64,000 nucleotides of DNA. Origin: Paragorgia papillata (lineage: Eukaryota > Cnidaria > Anthozoa > Scleralcyonacea > Coralliidae). Under the pieces are notes generated by a model. It ran no database searches, had not been told where the DNA came from, and worked only from the letters and a program-made list of their open reading frames with translations. The DNA lies in contig JAWNZC010000001.1 of NCBI GenBank assembly GCA_035771165.1, forward strand, positions 5,123,501 through 5,187,500, given 5' to 3'. The first letter of the stretch is position 1; every line of letters starts with the position of its first letter. Of this stretch, positions 20,450 to 33,300 are shown in pieces. The position numbers and the translations under genes were made by a program.

Positions 20450-20513
20450 TATTTCGATTGTTGTTTCTACACTGCCTACGCAGCACGCTACTTTTATTTC
20501 ACTAAAGGACAAG
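20450..20513 (+). promoter_or_regulatory. 5' leader of right ASNS derived from a mobile-element end
   Basis: The 60 bp before the ATG contain ATTTCGATTGTTGTTTCTAC and ACTGCCTACGCAGCACGCTA. These are the terminal sequence of the hammerhead-bearing palindromes at 36100-36150, 38470-38530 and 44885-44935. The start codon lies about 20 nt beyond the end of this repeat. The left ASNS copy has the same leader. Confidence 0.6.
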
Positions 20514-23500
20514 ATGTGTGGAATATGGGCCGTGTTCGGTGTTACCAACGATCTAGTCTACCACTGTCGTTGTGTATCACAAATAGCCCACCGAGGACCA
20601 GACAGTTTCCGTATGGAGTCCATCCCAGGGTTTGATCAGTGCTATCTGGCCTTTTTCCGTCTTTCCGTAGTTGGTAGCAGCAGTTCGGGTATGCAACCGC
20701 TACATCTCCCCTCCATGCCTCATATTCATGTCACATATAACGGGGAGATCTACAACTACAAGACATTGGCCGAAAAGTACGGCTTCGACTATCAAACCGA
20801 GAGCGATGGCGAGGCGATATTGCACCTGTACGCGAAATTCGGAGTGAAGAAAACCGCGGAATTGTTGGATGGCGTTTTTGCCTTCATTATTGTGGACAAA
20901 GAGAAGGAAGAGGCCCATCTTGGCCGCGATACGTTTGGCGTTCGTCCGTTGTTCGTGTTAAAGTCCGGCGAGAAAAGGTATAGATTAAACAATAATATTT
21001 TCTACAATCTACGTTCAAATCATTTGAGTTCCACTAGTTCAATGGTTGAGCGTCTCATCGCGCGCCCAGCAGAAGGCTGTAGGTTAGAGTCTCGCGTCTT
21101 CCAAAACTGATTGCGGAACATGTTAACATTATTTTTGCAGTTTGCCGCTGCCAAAGATTGGAACTCCCTCCATAAATACATTAGGGAGCTTTCTAAAAAT
21201 TTTCTGAACTTTTTAAATTTTTGATCATAGATGATATTGAAAAACATATATGTAGCTTGTAATTTGTATTTTTGTATCATATATTGTTTATTGTATTAGT
21301 TGTACATACTGTTCATCCAGTTAAGACCAGCTTTTGCTGAATGGATTTTTTTTCTTAACAGTTTAAATAAAGATTTAAATAATAATAATTACAGATACTA
21401 CTCTTTGAGTTTGCTGTATTTATGTGTTAATTGCTATAAAAATGGGAACTTTATACAAGTAAAGAATGGCAACAGACGCTTTGCCTTTGAGCATCTTGCT
21501 TTATAGGACAGATTACTGGCGTGATTAGGACGAATTCGAGACCGGGGTCGAATTCGTCCGGTACCGTGTAAACGTAGCCCCTTACTACTCAAATCATTAG
21601 AGCGCGGCATAGACGATGTTTTCATCGCTTCCAAAGCGACAGTTTCGTTAACCGCAGATCAATTTCAAAGCAATCACGAGGTGTATTCTTATGTACCACG
21701 TGATAGCTTGTTTACGAGTTAACAATTGGATGTTTATCACGTGGTACATGAGAATACACCTCGTGATTGCTTTAATATTGATCCACGGTTAATAATAAAA
21801 CTGACACTTCGGAAGCGATAAAAAAATTATCCATGTCTCGCTCTACTGATTTGAGTAGTGGTGATTTTTAACAATGACAAAAACATTCTTCAGATGTTTC
21901 ACGCCAGTAATCTGTTCTATAAAGCAAGATGCTCAAAGGCAAAGCGTCTGTTGCCAGCAATTACACATAAATACAGCAACAAAGGCTACAAAGTATAGAC
22001 CACTTCCATAATAGCCACTGCTCGAAACGTCAGTATTTCGTTATCAAAACTAATCTCGGCAGTTTACCACCAGTTTCGACTTTGCTCTATTCTAGACACT
22101 GCCTATACGCAGCTTTTAAACAACAAGCAAACTGAAAAACAATTTTTTTACTTATCACTTCACTGTCGTTATTTAAGACCACAATCCGACAGAAAAATCT
22201 CGAAAGTTTATTCAATGGGGATTGTTCCTGCTTTCAATGTTGCAATTAATAGCAGGCTCTGCACAATTTAGAATACATGTACTATATTCTTTTAAGATTT
22301 GTAAATAATAGAAATAGAAATAGAAATAGTAATGATGACGATAGAATTGTAAATATTTGAAATGTATAATTTATTTAGATAATAATGTATTATGTATGAA
22401 CAATTATGTATAGTGTCCCCGATTGGCTAGAAGACTAGACACTTAAATAAAGTTCATTCATTCATTCATTCATTCATTCATTCATTCATTCATTCATTCA
22501 TTCATTCATTCATTCATTCATTCATTCATTCATTCATTCATTCATTCATTCATTCATTCATTCATTCATTCATTCACTAGAATTGTCTGTGACGACCAAT
22601 TAGCTAAAGAAATTACGTTGTAAGACAAATAGCCTAATTCCTCGTTGAAAAAAACTAGAGACGCTGAGATGATTAATTGCCTTTAGTTCGGAAAGTAACG
22701 AGTTCACAAGCGTTAATTTGGATTTTTCTAATCTTATTAATTTAAATATAGCTGAGTTTGTTTTCAGGCTGTTGTGCACACAGAAATCATGTTATTATCA
22801 TTATCAGCAATATACAAGGACAAATAATTAAGAAAGGCAGTACTGCCGAAATTATTGAACGTAGATTTCTAACGTTTCGAGCGAAGGCCCTTCATCACGT
22901 TTCTCTCTGACGAAGGCCCTTCGCTCAAAACGTTAGAAATCTACGTTCAATAATTTCGGCAGTACTCAAACCTTACTATATTTCGATTTGTAACAGATTA
23001 CTGGAAGGGTTCTTTTGAATCATCCCTTTTTATAGTGACGACCCTAATATGTTTTTTTTCTAAAATATCAGGTGTTATGGCGTGTGTTCAGAGATGAAAG
23101 GCCTTATACAGCTACAAAAAGATCTCAAATCAGATCCGACTGTGATCGATCACATTCTGCCTGGCCATTACTGTTCAATATCTCTTCAAAAGCACGGCAA
23201 AGCAACGATACTTCACATGCTGCCCTACACCAGTATCACAGAGCCGCCTGCCTTCGACACTCACGTCAAACTTGGGAACCATGTGAAAGAGAACGTGAAG
23301 AGGTGCCTGGCCGAAGCCGTCCGAAAGCGACTCATCGGTAATCGCCGGGTCGGTTGCCTTCTCTCGGGAGGACTCGATTCAAGTCTTGTCGCCGCGTTGA
23401 CAGTGAAGTGCATGCGTGAACAGGTAAATTAAACCTGTTTAAAATCTTGGTAACTTTTAATAGTTACACAGTTATAGTTACAGTCAGACAGTGACAGTTA

Positions 23501-24656
23501 CAGGTATAGACACGTTACGTTTACAGTTACTGTTACAGTTACAGTGACAACGACATTGACAGTTACCGAGTAACCATTACTGTTACAGTTATTGTTACCG
23601 TTACCGTTGAAGTTATACCGTTAACATAACCATTACCGCTACAGTTACAGTAACCATTACCGTTACAGCTACAGTTACAGTCTATAATTAGTCTTTAAAA
23701 TTTCAAAATTCTAACTACTTGCCATAAAGAAAGTCGTTTTAATAAATTATTATGGTTATCATGGATTATTATGGTTATGATTACTATTATCATCGTTGTA
23801 GGGCTCGAAGTATCCTGTCCAGACGTTTTGCCTTGGAATGGAAGGAAGCATGGATCTGGAAGCAGCGAGAAAAGTAGCTGCCTATCTAGGCACAGAACAC
23901 CACGAGATTCCCTTCAAGACAGACGAAGCCATCAAGCGGATCCCGACGGTAATCAAGCACCTCGAGGGTTACGACAACAGCACGATCCGTGGAGCAGTAT
24001 GTTTATATACGGTCTCGAAGTACATCCGTGAGCACACGGATACCGTCGTACTTCTCTCGGGAGAAGGCGCCGACGAACTGGCGCAGGGTTACGAGCACTT
24101 CCACCACGCACCCAACAGCGAAGAAGCCGACAAGGAATCGAAGCGTCTGCTGCGGAACATCTATCTCTACGACGTCCTCCGAGCCGACAGGTGCACAGCC
24201 GCGCACGGCCTGGAACTCAGAGTTCCCATGTTGGACAAGATGTTTACGTCATACTATCTATCACTTCCGGCGGAAATGCGACAACCATTCAAAGGCATGG
24301 AGAAGTTCCTGTTGAGGTCGAGTTTCAAAGATGACCAGCTGATCCCGGAAGAAGTGCTATGGCGGAAAAAAGTACCAATGCCGGTAGGAGTCTCCGCCCA
24401 GAGCAAAGACCCCACGTGGCTTGAGATTCTCGACGACCACTTCAACGAGGCAATGGCGGACGATGAGATGGTGAAAGCGGCCAGCACGTACCCGTTCAAC
24501 CCGCCAAAAAGCAAGCAAGCCCTCTTCTACAGAAAGACCTTCGAGGGTCTTTACCCGGGTCAGCATCATGTCACCCCCCGAATGTGGACCCTGAAGTGGA
24601 TGCCCGTCGAAGATCCGTCAGAAGAGCTATCATTACCTTCAAATTATGAAGCTTAA
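20514..24656 (+). CDS. ASNS: Asparagine synthetase (glutamine-hydrolysing), right copy
   Basis: Exons 20514-20977, 23072-23423 and 23802-24656 join in phase to 556 residues. The glutaminase start MCGIWAVFG, the ATP loop SGGLDSS and SGEGADEL are all intact. It differs from the left copy at about eleven residues, for example LPSMPHIH for LPSLPHIH, LGRDTFGV for LGRDTFGI, and KVPMPVGVSAQSK for KVSMPAGVSALSK. The last codons are replaced because a 156-bp element inserted after DPSE: the product ends ELSLPSNYEA instead of WTPEYR plus poly-Asn. The lost tail lies beyond both catalytic domains, so activity may survive. It sits divergently from the left copy, 5.6 kb apart. Confidence 0.93.
21135..21395 (+). 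mobile_element. 5'-truncated LINE 3' end in right ASNS intron 1
   Basis: It encodes the last RT residues FAAAKDWNSLHKYIRELS, then a 3' tail ending AATAAAGATTTAAATAATAA. The left arm is uninterrupted here (AACATTATTACAGATAATGG at about 14300), so insertion followed the duplication or was lost from the left. Confidence 0.75.
22270..22575 (+). mobile_element. LINE-type 3' end with long (ATTC)n tail
   Basis: AT-rich sequence with TAAATAAAGTTCATTCATTC leads into about 125 bp of perfect ATTC repeats, the tail type of CR1/L2-like elements. No coding part is visible. Confidence 0.55.
22840..22990. mobile_element. Palindromic hammerhead-type element, right-arm counterpart
   Basis: The arms GCAGTACTGCCGAAATTATT and its complement enclose two cores. 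The plus core CTGACGAAGGCCC...CAAAACGTTAG has lost G12 of the GAAA box. The minus core has GTGATGA instead of CTGATGA. Both are probably inactive. Confidence 0.6.
23455..23690. repeat. GTAACG-type hexamer array in ASNS intron 2 (right)
   Basis: Hexamers such as GTTACA and CCATTACCGTTACA make up this stretch of ASNS intron 2. It is shorter than the left-arm array at 10140-10640. Confidence 0.85.
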
Positions 24657-24779
24657 CCAACATTAAAACCACCATCTGATTGGACAACCTTTTAAAACGA
24701 ATCCTCACCCCCATACCACCCCCCGGTAATCACGCCCCCCGGAAACCCTAAACCTAATCACAACCCTCCGATGATACCT
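24624..24779. mobile_element. 156-bp MITE inserted in ASNS coding sequence
   Basis: CGTCAGAA is duplicated at 24616-24623 and 24780-24787, and the left ASNS copy supplies the empty site. The ends AGCTATCAT and ATGATACCT form a 9-bp inverted repeat with one mismatch. The 8-bp duplication suggests a hAT-mobilised element. Confidence 0.8.
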
Positions 24780-24805
24780 CGTCAGAATGGACGACAGAAT
24801 ACCGC

Positions 24806-24905
<100 letters not shown>

Positions 24906-25059
24906 TCAATTAAGAGGTTGCAGCAAAAGAAACTTCTGCTATAAGTACCGTTTTGAAGAATTGCTCTAATTTTGAGTCTAAGGCTGCGTTTACACGTTAC
25001 CGGACGAATTCGAGACCGGTCTCGCCATTCGTCCTATTTCGCCGTGTAAACGGGGACTA

Positions 25060-25270
25060 AAGGTGCGTTTACACTCGTGGATAGAGACCGCATTTGGACT
25101 GATGAACTGGTATAGGACTTACTGGTTGCGTTTACACTAGAGGAATCAGACTGGATTTGGACTGAGGCTAGACTGGTATAGGCCTTACTGGTTGCGTTCA
25201 CACTAGAGGACTCAGACTGGATTTGGACTGAGGCTGGACTGGTATAGGACTTATAGGGCACCCGCAGTCC
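25060..25270 (-). repeat. 66-bp minisatellite at the outer end of the right arm
   Basis: Three units contain GGATTTGGACTGAGGCTGG and GGTTGCGTTTACACTAGAGG. The left-arm array has two. From 25510 to 26000 I see no gene or clear repeat. Confidence 0.7.
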
Positions 25271-26003
25271 AGTTGTATATAGGTCAGTGGTCTGGACTGG
25301 AATTGGACGGTTTGAGTTCACCTAATAAAGGTTTCGAGTTCAACCAATGAAGTGGACTGAGAAAGGACTCAGATTGGACTCAACCAAATGTTAATGCAAT
25401 CTGACTGAGTTTGAGCTGGAAATGGACTGCTTTTTATGGTAAGGTAGTCTGACCAGTAAAAGTGAAAATAAGGCACTGTTAATAATTCCGAAGCAAGGCC
25501 AGTCTAGTGAACACCGCTGCCGAACGTTTGCGCATGCGTGAATTCGCTAAAGTAAACATTGCAAGCGCTCTGAGCTCGGCCTCAGAAAAAGAGCCGGAAA
25601 ACACTGAAATATTTGGACTGGTCCGAGAGTCCGACATAAAAGTTAAAATTATAAGCATACTACCAAAAAGATGAGGTAGGTAATTTGTGCATGGCTTCTT
25701 TGTCAATATTGTAACATATTCTGAATTTACCCCTTCGTAATTTTCTTTACCCTTTTTTTAAAACACAAATGAATAGTCGAGTCTTACTTAGTCTTCACTG
25801 TCTGGTTGTTGTCGCCACGGCTAGTTCCCACTCTACCGGTGTAATTTACCCTCAGTTCAGACCAGGTGCTCGGGTAAGGTGCCCGGGGTACGGCGCTCCG
25901 GCACGGGCCACTTGTTCACACTCACGGCGCCCTGGATCTGATAAGCGTTCACAGTTCACACAGAAAGCTTTTCATGGCTTTTGTAGCTATTTTGTGGCTT
26001 TAA

Positions 26004-29000
26004 GGGGGGACCTAACCTAAAATTTGACTCAGATGGTAAAATTTTTTTTTTGAAAAATCAACACTTCTAGCATAGAAGAAGGCCATGGCTTGTGTTTGTA
26101 GTAAAATTTTCACTACTTTTATGCTTGCGATGCCTTTTAAATAACCAGTTTAAAATTATATTTAGGTTACCATGGTAACGCAAAGTAGCATTTTCAGTTT
26201 TATGCTCCTATTGTCCCTCTAAAAACCACCGAAACAATTCGCAAAAAAACGAGGAATGTAACTGGGCCTATATAGCTCATTACATGACGTACAGGGTCTA
26301 TTTCTAAGGCCGCGTTTGCTCATGGGAGAGGACGAATGATCGTGTGCCTTCGACAGTGAAAGAGAGACTGAGAGAGCAAGAGAGAGTTTTTAAGCGGAAT
26401 TTTAGTTTAAAATGACCGGGACGAAAAACAAATCTGTATACAGAAGGAAAAGGAAAGGAAAGCCTTTTACTGGAGTTCAAAGACATGTAAAAAAACCGAG
26501 GAAAACACCGCCAGAGGAATCTGAAATCCCGGAGTCAACACCGAGTTCATCGTGTGATCAGCCCGAGGATCAGCCCTCATCAAGTTCCAAATGTGATCAA
26601 CCGATAAGCGCGTCCAGACTGAAAATGAGGCCAAGAAGCTCTTCAAATAGCTCTTCAGAGAGTTCTGGCGATGAGAAGACTGTCCAGAGCGAGGGATACA
26701 GGCTTATAGACCTAAAGATATTGTCTTCAGCTCTGTCAGAAACCCACGTGTGCGCTGAAGGTGAGAAAACTATGAAACAAAACACTGAAACACTGTCTAC
26801 TTCTTACTCAGTTGTTTTTATATGACCATAAATATATATTGTGTTTTAAATTGTGTTCAGTTTTAAATTTTAAAGGTTTTTTCGAATTTTTTTTCAATAT
26901 TTTTTTACTACATCTAAACAAAAGCATGTTTGTTATGCTAATTCAAGAATCAAAATTTTCATATATCTTATTACTGTCATTGTAATTGTAATTTTATCAT
27001 TATTATTATCACATTTTAGGTCATTTAAATCTAAAAGAAAACTCTTCTGGGAGAAATGGGCTGATGGCTGACCTCTCTGTGGAGTGTAGCTCATGCTGTA
27101 AGGCTACACCATTGAAAACATCCTCTTTGATAACCAATAGAGGGCAATCATTCAATGTAAACCGACGCGCTGTTTATCATTCATTGGAGACAGGTGGTGG
27201 ATATGAAAGTCTGGTGTCATTTTGTAGCATCATGAATATGCCTTGTTTATCATCACCTGGCTACTATAAACAAGTCGATGTAATACTTGCAGCTCTTGAG
27301 GCTGAAGCCAAAGATGAAATGAGACAGGCAGGGGAAAAAGTTCGTAGTCACATCTTCAAAGAAAATGGAGAGGAAGCCAGTAATGCTGTTGTAGATGCAG
27401 CTGTCTCCTTCGATGGGACGTGGGCAAAAAGGGGATTTACTTCCTTGACTGGAGTTGTCTTTGTGATAGCAGTTGACACAGGAGAAGTTCTTGACTACCA
27501 TGTTCTTGCCAAAGAATGCCGTAAATGTACCATGAAGAAGAGCCAGTGTAAAAGTGATGCAGAGTTTGAAGAATGGCAGGTTGAGCATCTTGCTTCTAAT
27601 CAATGTAACATCAATTTTACAGGTAGCTCGCCTGCAATGGAAGCTGAGGGTGCTACAGTATTGTGGAACAGGTCTGTGGAACTTCACAACATTAGGTACA
27701 AGTGGATGGTGTCTGATGGTGATAGCAAAGCATTCAGTGCTGTGGAGAATACGTATAATGAATGCAAGGTTGAAAAACTGGACTGCGTAGGACATGTGCA
27801 AAAGAGAATGGGGAAACATTTAATGAATCTCAAGTCGACCACCAAAGGTAAGCTTGCAGATGGCAAATCTATTGGAGGGAAACATCGCCTATCGGAGGTT
27901 AGGATCAAGCGCATCCAAAGGTATTATGGTCTTGCTATAAGACAAAATACCTTGTCAACACCAAACCCAACAGAAAGGGAAGTTGATGTTGCTGTTTACA
28001 CCATGAAGAAAAATATTGTTGCTATCCTTCACCACTCCATTCGCTCAAAAGACCTGGCTCAGCAACATCGCTACTGTCCTGTTGGAGAGTCTTCATGGTG
28101 CAAATGGCAACAAGACACTGCTACTGGAACGAGTACCTACAAACCAGAGGACTGTCTACCAGAAGTATTCCATGGGTTGTTACGCCCAGTTTTCATTACC
28201 TTGAGTGAGAGGAACCTTCTTGAAAGATGTGTGCGTGGTGCCACACAAAACCGCAATGAAAGTATCAATGCATTGGTATGGGCTCGTTGTCCAAAGAACA
28301 AGCACCATGGTGCCAAGGTGATCCACTGTGCAGTAGCCTCTTCTGTCTGTCATTTCCATAGTGGAGCTTCTTCAAGGGTGAGGGTGATGAAAAGACTCTC
28401 CATTCCACCAGGAACCTTTACAAAGCAGGCATCAGCAAAAAAGGACAAGAGGAGAATAAGGAAAGCAGACCGACAGGCCACTGACAAAGAAAAAAAACGC
28501 CGGCAAGGGATCCAGCTGATGCGAACTCGCCGTGAAGAGGCCCTTCGGGAGGCTGAGGGAGTCACATATAAAGCAGGAGGCTTCTAACTATTTACAGTTA
28601 ACAGATACAATAATATTTTGGACCATTTATGTTATTTTCGAACACTTAGGACCTTTTTAGAACTTTCTACATATATTTTTAAATTTAAGTCCATTTTTCT
28701 CAGATTGTGCTTTCCGCAACTTTGAGAAAGGATATCTTGAGAAGAATTTAACCAATTAACTTGAAATTTTCAGTATTAGTTCCTTTCACAGAGTTGCTGG
28801 GAATGAGCATAGAACTTTTTTGTCTGATTTTTGTATCAAAAGATACAAAGAAAAATGTGACCAAAATTAATGGTAAGAAATTGGGCAAACTTTAAACAGG
28901 CACATAGACCAAAGTATTTAATATTTTAAAAAGTTCTATGCTCATTCCCATAAACAACCTTTATGCTTTAGATTGATGTGAAAATCTTTCAATTCCATTG

Positions 29001-29232
29001 ATTCTAGAGCAAGATATCTTTTCTCAACTACACTCTGGTTGTGTAGAGTATCGGGTTACAATGATTGATCAGTATTAGGTTACAAATCAACTTTATGTAA
29101 AAATAATGCTTGTAGTTACATTCTATGACTTATGAGCTTTCCACTGATATATAGTTTCATATAGTTTGCATAAAAGCCCTGGATGTTACAATTGATTTTT
29201 TACAAGACACATTTTTTAGGTTAGGTCCCCCC
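26004..29232 (+). mobile_element. Apparently intact TTAA-inserted DNA transposon (Kolobok-type)
   Basis: The 3229-bp element has perfect 19-bp inverted ends GGGGGGACCTAACCTAAAA and is flanked by TTAA at 26000-26003 and 29233-29236. TTAA duplications occur in Kolobok and piggyBac. The encoded DDE transposase with a C-x2-H motif fits Kolobok better than piggyBac. Subterminal inverted segments (AAAGTTCTATGCTCATTCCC and its complement) lie at about 28800 and 28935. With intact ends, target duplication and open frame, the element looks young and possibly still active. Confidence 0.9.
26412..28587 (+). CDS. Mutator-like/Kolobok DDE transposase
   Basis: Exon 26412-26760, GT/AG intron 26761-27019 and exon 27020-28587 give one 638-residue frame. 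The first exon is very basic near its start (RRKRKGK, HVKKPRK; a likely nuclear signal and DNA contact) and then Ser-rich. The second exon carries the catalytic core: Asp248 in SFDGTWAKRG, Asp349/Asp351 in VSDGDSKAF, a C-x2-H motif (CVGH, 372-375) and Glu530 in NRNESINALVW. This is the D-D-E order with C-x2-H after the second Asp, as in Mutator-related superfamilies. A Cys cluster ECSSCC at about residue 138 may bind zinc. The tail is Lys/Arg-rich. No stop or frameshift was seen. Confidence 0.88.
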
Positions 29233-29236
29233 TTAA

Positions 29237-30354
29237 GCCTTCGAATCACCACTTTGGCTTCGCTCGAAACGTCAGTATTTCGTTATCAAAGCTAATCTCG
29301 GCAGTTTACCACTTTTTCACTTTGCTAAACTCGTAAGTTTCCCTTCACGTCAGTACGAGATATATAGCGAAACAAGATGGCGCATACAATGACGAACGTT
29401 ACACAGCAGACATGCGCGTATTGCGCGCCTATTTTTATCCTAGAAGCTTTCTTTGTCTTTGAAACAAAGATTTGTCTTTGAAACAAAGACACTGCTTTTC
29501 TTGTCTTGAGAACCCTTGAAGATTTGCTAATTGCTACTGACGAGCAAATCTTGAAAACCTTTGAAGTTTTACTATTGACTAGAAAATTTTCAAAGCCCAG
29601 AAGATTCGCAAATGACTAGCAAATCTTCAAAACTTTTAGGATTTCTACTGATAAGATTATATCTACATTCATAATTATAGAATTTTTTTTCTCATTTGAT
29701 GTTTCTCAGGGATCCCTGGCACATTATAAATGACTGTTTGTGTTTATCTATGGTACTCAATCTATTTATATGTATTTAAAGGCCCCAAGAATCTGCGAGG
29801 CCTCCAGAAAGCACGGGCCCCTGGCACTTGATGTTTCACAACCCCCACATGATGACTGTACGAGCAGGCTACACAATAATACTAAATTAGAGATTTTGAT
29901 AGGCCCGCCAAAAAGTTCGAGACAGAAAAATTCTCTTCCTGACAAGGGTACTTCCTATCGTTATTACATGACGTATTCACGTACTCGCTGGCTCCTCCCT
30001 CTTTCTGTTCTGCGCAGACACGGCAGACGCGCGCCAACTTCCAACAGCTTTTGTTGACAAACCGCTTTTTGTTGATGTCAAGTTTCAAAATCGCAACCGT
30101 TGAACGACGAACAAGTACATCAAATGGATCACAATGCGTCTGAATATACCTCGTTATCCTTCTCTACGATTTACTTTTCAATATAAAACGAAAACCGACA
30201 CTGGATATTCTATAAATGCCGCTGGGAATATACAACTCGTGACATCCTTCGACGACCATCGTCGTGACATTTTTGTCTGGTGTAGGAAAGCCTTTACAAT
30301 CCGATATTTTATTTAGATGTGCTGGTCTTATTTGAAGAGCTAATCCTTTGGACA
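29237..30354. other. Region between the transposon and the large coiled-coil gene
   Basis: At 29262-29340 there is a one-sided remnant of the hammerhead-type repeat (TCGCTCGAAACGTCAGTATT). The stretch 29460-29640 has several short GCAAATCTT repeats. The GC-richer part around 29980-30060 precedes the candidate first exon and could hold a promoter. No gene was recognised. Confidence 0.35.
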
Positions 30355-33300
30355 ATGCTTTCAGCTAAGGAAGGTAACTCAGAGCTTACTGCTATATTTT
30401 TTGTAGTTTATTTAACGTTGATTTTGCCGAGATTGTTGTAAAGAAAATATTCTGCTTCGAATACATGTATAAATTTCAACCAGAAAATTACAGAAGTTAA
30501 TTGTAACAATACTGGCGGGAAAGGATTGTTGCAAAATAGTAGCAAATTTTGGTAGGTATAAAAACTTGGTAGAAGAACTGATTGGGAAAAGGTACTAGAA
30601 CTAGGTACTAGAACTGATTGGGAAATTTATATATGGGTACGTTAATATAACTTTTAGAGCATTTTTATAAATTATAATCTTTGACTTTGAATCGTTATTA
30701 AGACATTTTGGACATAAAACAGACATTTATAAATGGTTTACAAAATATAGGATAGATGCTGTTGGAAGAACTTGGGAAAAAACCCTTTATTAATGCGAGT
30801 GTATTCCGTGACTTCATAAGTATTAAAAGAGTGACTACTAATTAAATTGTATTTAGAATTCAAGTTATTCACTTTGCATTGACAGGCATGAATTAGTTTA
30901 ATTACAAAACATAAATATTTCACTGACAGTTCCTTAATTGAAATTCTGAAATGTCGTTCATGTGTGTGTGTTATTGATTTTGTTAGGTTAATAGATTGAT
31001 GTTTTTGTATAGTCTTAGATTCCTGATATTCAATTTAATGTGACTGAATAATTTGGTTTTCATGAGGGTGGGTCTGCCCTTAAACTGGTACCAGTTTTTA
31101 CTGCATTAGCAAGAGTGAAAGATCTCATTGTTATGATAGAATATAATACTTGAGTATTACTGGTAACCCATTCCTGCTGCCTGAGCTGGCCAAACGCTGT
31201 CCTTTTATTGCTTTATTCTGTCTAACTTGTCAAAGGGAAAACACTCAGACATCCTAGGTACAGTAGCAGTGTGTTAACAAGTGTCATTACTGTACTGCCT
31301 GAGCTGGCCAAAAACAGCCCATTTATTGTTTTACTCTGTCTAACACTAGATGATTTTATTGGTCAACTAAAAGGGAGAGCCCTCAGACATCCTAGGCAGC
31401 AATGGGGCAGTTAACGAGTGAATTAACCTATTCCAGCTTGAGCCCTTTTATTGTTTTACTCTGTCTAATGCCAGATGATTTTTACCCATCAAAAAGGGAA
31501 TTCTCAGACATCCTTGGTGGCAGCGGGTTATAAGGTCTCCATTGGTGAAGTGCCATCTTTTACCAAAGTCAAACTTAATTGCATTTTATGAAGAGTAGAA
31601 CAAAGCAAAAAGTCTGCTTGAAACATTTGTATTCTGTTTCAAACTTTTTTTTGCAGTTTACCTCCTTTTTGCTTTGTTACAGTAAGTGCAGTTTGGCTAG
31701 ATTTGAATATTTCTAAAAAGAGAACAAAATATATATACATGTACAAACTTAATTCAGTCAAACCCAGGCTTTTTGTGCCAGAAGGGTACACCCGGACACC
31801 CTAGAATTAAAAAGTGGACAGCTTTGGATGCCCAAAACTTAAAAGAAAAAATAAAAGAAAATTATTCTCAATGATTTGCCTAAAATATATTTTTATAAAA
31901 ATACAGGTATTTAAGCTTATCAATATCTGAATATCACTTAAAATCAAGACTCCAGAGTCATTGCAATTTACATGTAATGCATGCTAACATGATGAACTTG
32001 TAAAACTGAGAATGTTTGAAAAACTGAGAATGAATCTGATATTATACTTAGTGCACCACACATACACAGACATTTAGTTACTTCCTTATTAATACTGATG
32101 TACTAAACGTTTTGAGGTCATCATCTTGCAGAGGGGAGAGTTGGGGGGAATTTATCATGCACCACAGAAATTGGAAGCCCTCTCTCAAAATCCTGGATAA
32201 GCCTGGTCAGATCCAAACTGCAACAAGAAATTAATTTATAGTCCGTTTCAGCTTGCTTTTGAAATCCAATACGTATAATTGAAATGAACATTCCGAACTT
32301 ACGTTGCAATGTTCCGAACTACGTTGCGAGGTAGATACAAATTTAAGTCGGCAATTTGTTTCTGCTTAACCTGCAAGTATCTATTATTATATTCATATAC
32401 AACAAATAATCATTCATCTTCTTCTCCGTGATTTTACCAGAAGAATTAAATTCAAAGCTTATTAAATTCGAACTTCACAACAAACTTCGCAAACTTCCGT
32501 ACCAAGTTCCCAACCTTCCAACGAATGTTGACAAATGAATTTCAAAAGCAAGCTGAAACTGACTATAAGAGAAAGTGGTCTTTTATATTAGGTTTATTTT
32601 TTATTTGGGTTCTTCAATTTTTCTCTACCAGAAAATGACCCTACCTCATAGTAAATTGACAGATACTAAATTCTGAAATCAGCTCTTTAGTGGCTCTTTT
32701 AGTAGTTCAAGAAACCACTTCTATCAATGACACATTAAATTATGACCTCTTACTCTCTTTTTGGATCACTCTAGGTTACGCGTTTCAAGGTTTGGACATT
32801 GATGCAATTTCAGATATTACTGGGATTAGCTTGCCTAGAATGGACTATGATGAACAGGGTAGTCAGCATTCAGGAAGTGTTGGAAGTGACAATACAGAAC
32901 TTCTCTTAAATCAAAACATCTCCCTAAGAGAGCTCGATGGTGATGATTCATTCCTAGATAGTGTCTCGCAGGTTGGTGAACAAGAAGAACGTGGCGACCA
33001 ACATCAAGACTTTTCGTCGATTGATCCCAAGGAGAACCCTTCCTCAAAGGAGTACTTTTTCATTGACAGTCACTATCAACAAGGGGGTACACCAAGACAT
33101 TCTTTTTCTGATCCTTCTATTATGCAGACCAGTTCCTCTTTTCAAGAAATGAAACCAGTTGAACAAAGTTTTCATCAAAATACAAGCATTGAATTGGGAC
33201 AAGATCTTAGTGCTAAAATGAACAACCCCGATAAACTGTCAACCAAATATCTAACAAGAAAGTTTCCCTCAGATACAAATATTGTGGGTAGTGGAAGACG

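Noticed and set aside
22898..22950. Active hammerhead in the right ASNS intron
   Set aside because: The GAAA box is CAAAAC here and helix II is mismatched, so the core is broken.
32121..32309. Minus-strand 62-codon frame
   Set aside because: Overlaps a MITE end and has no splice or start context.
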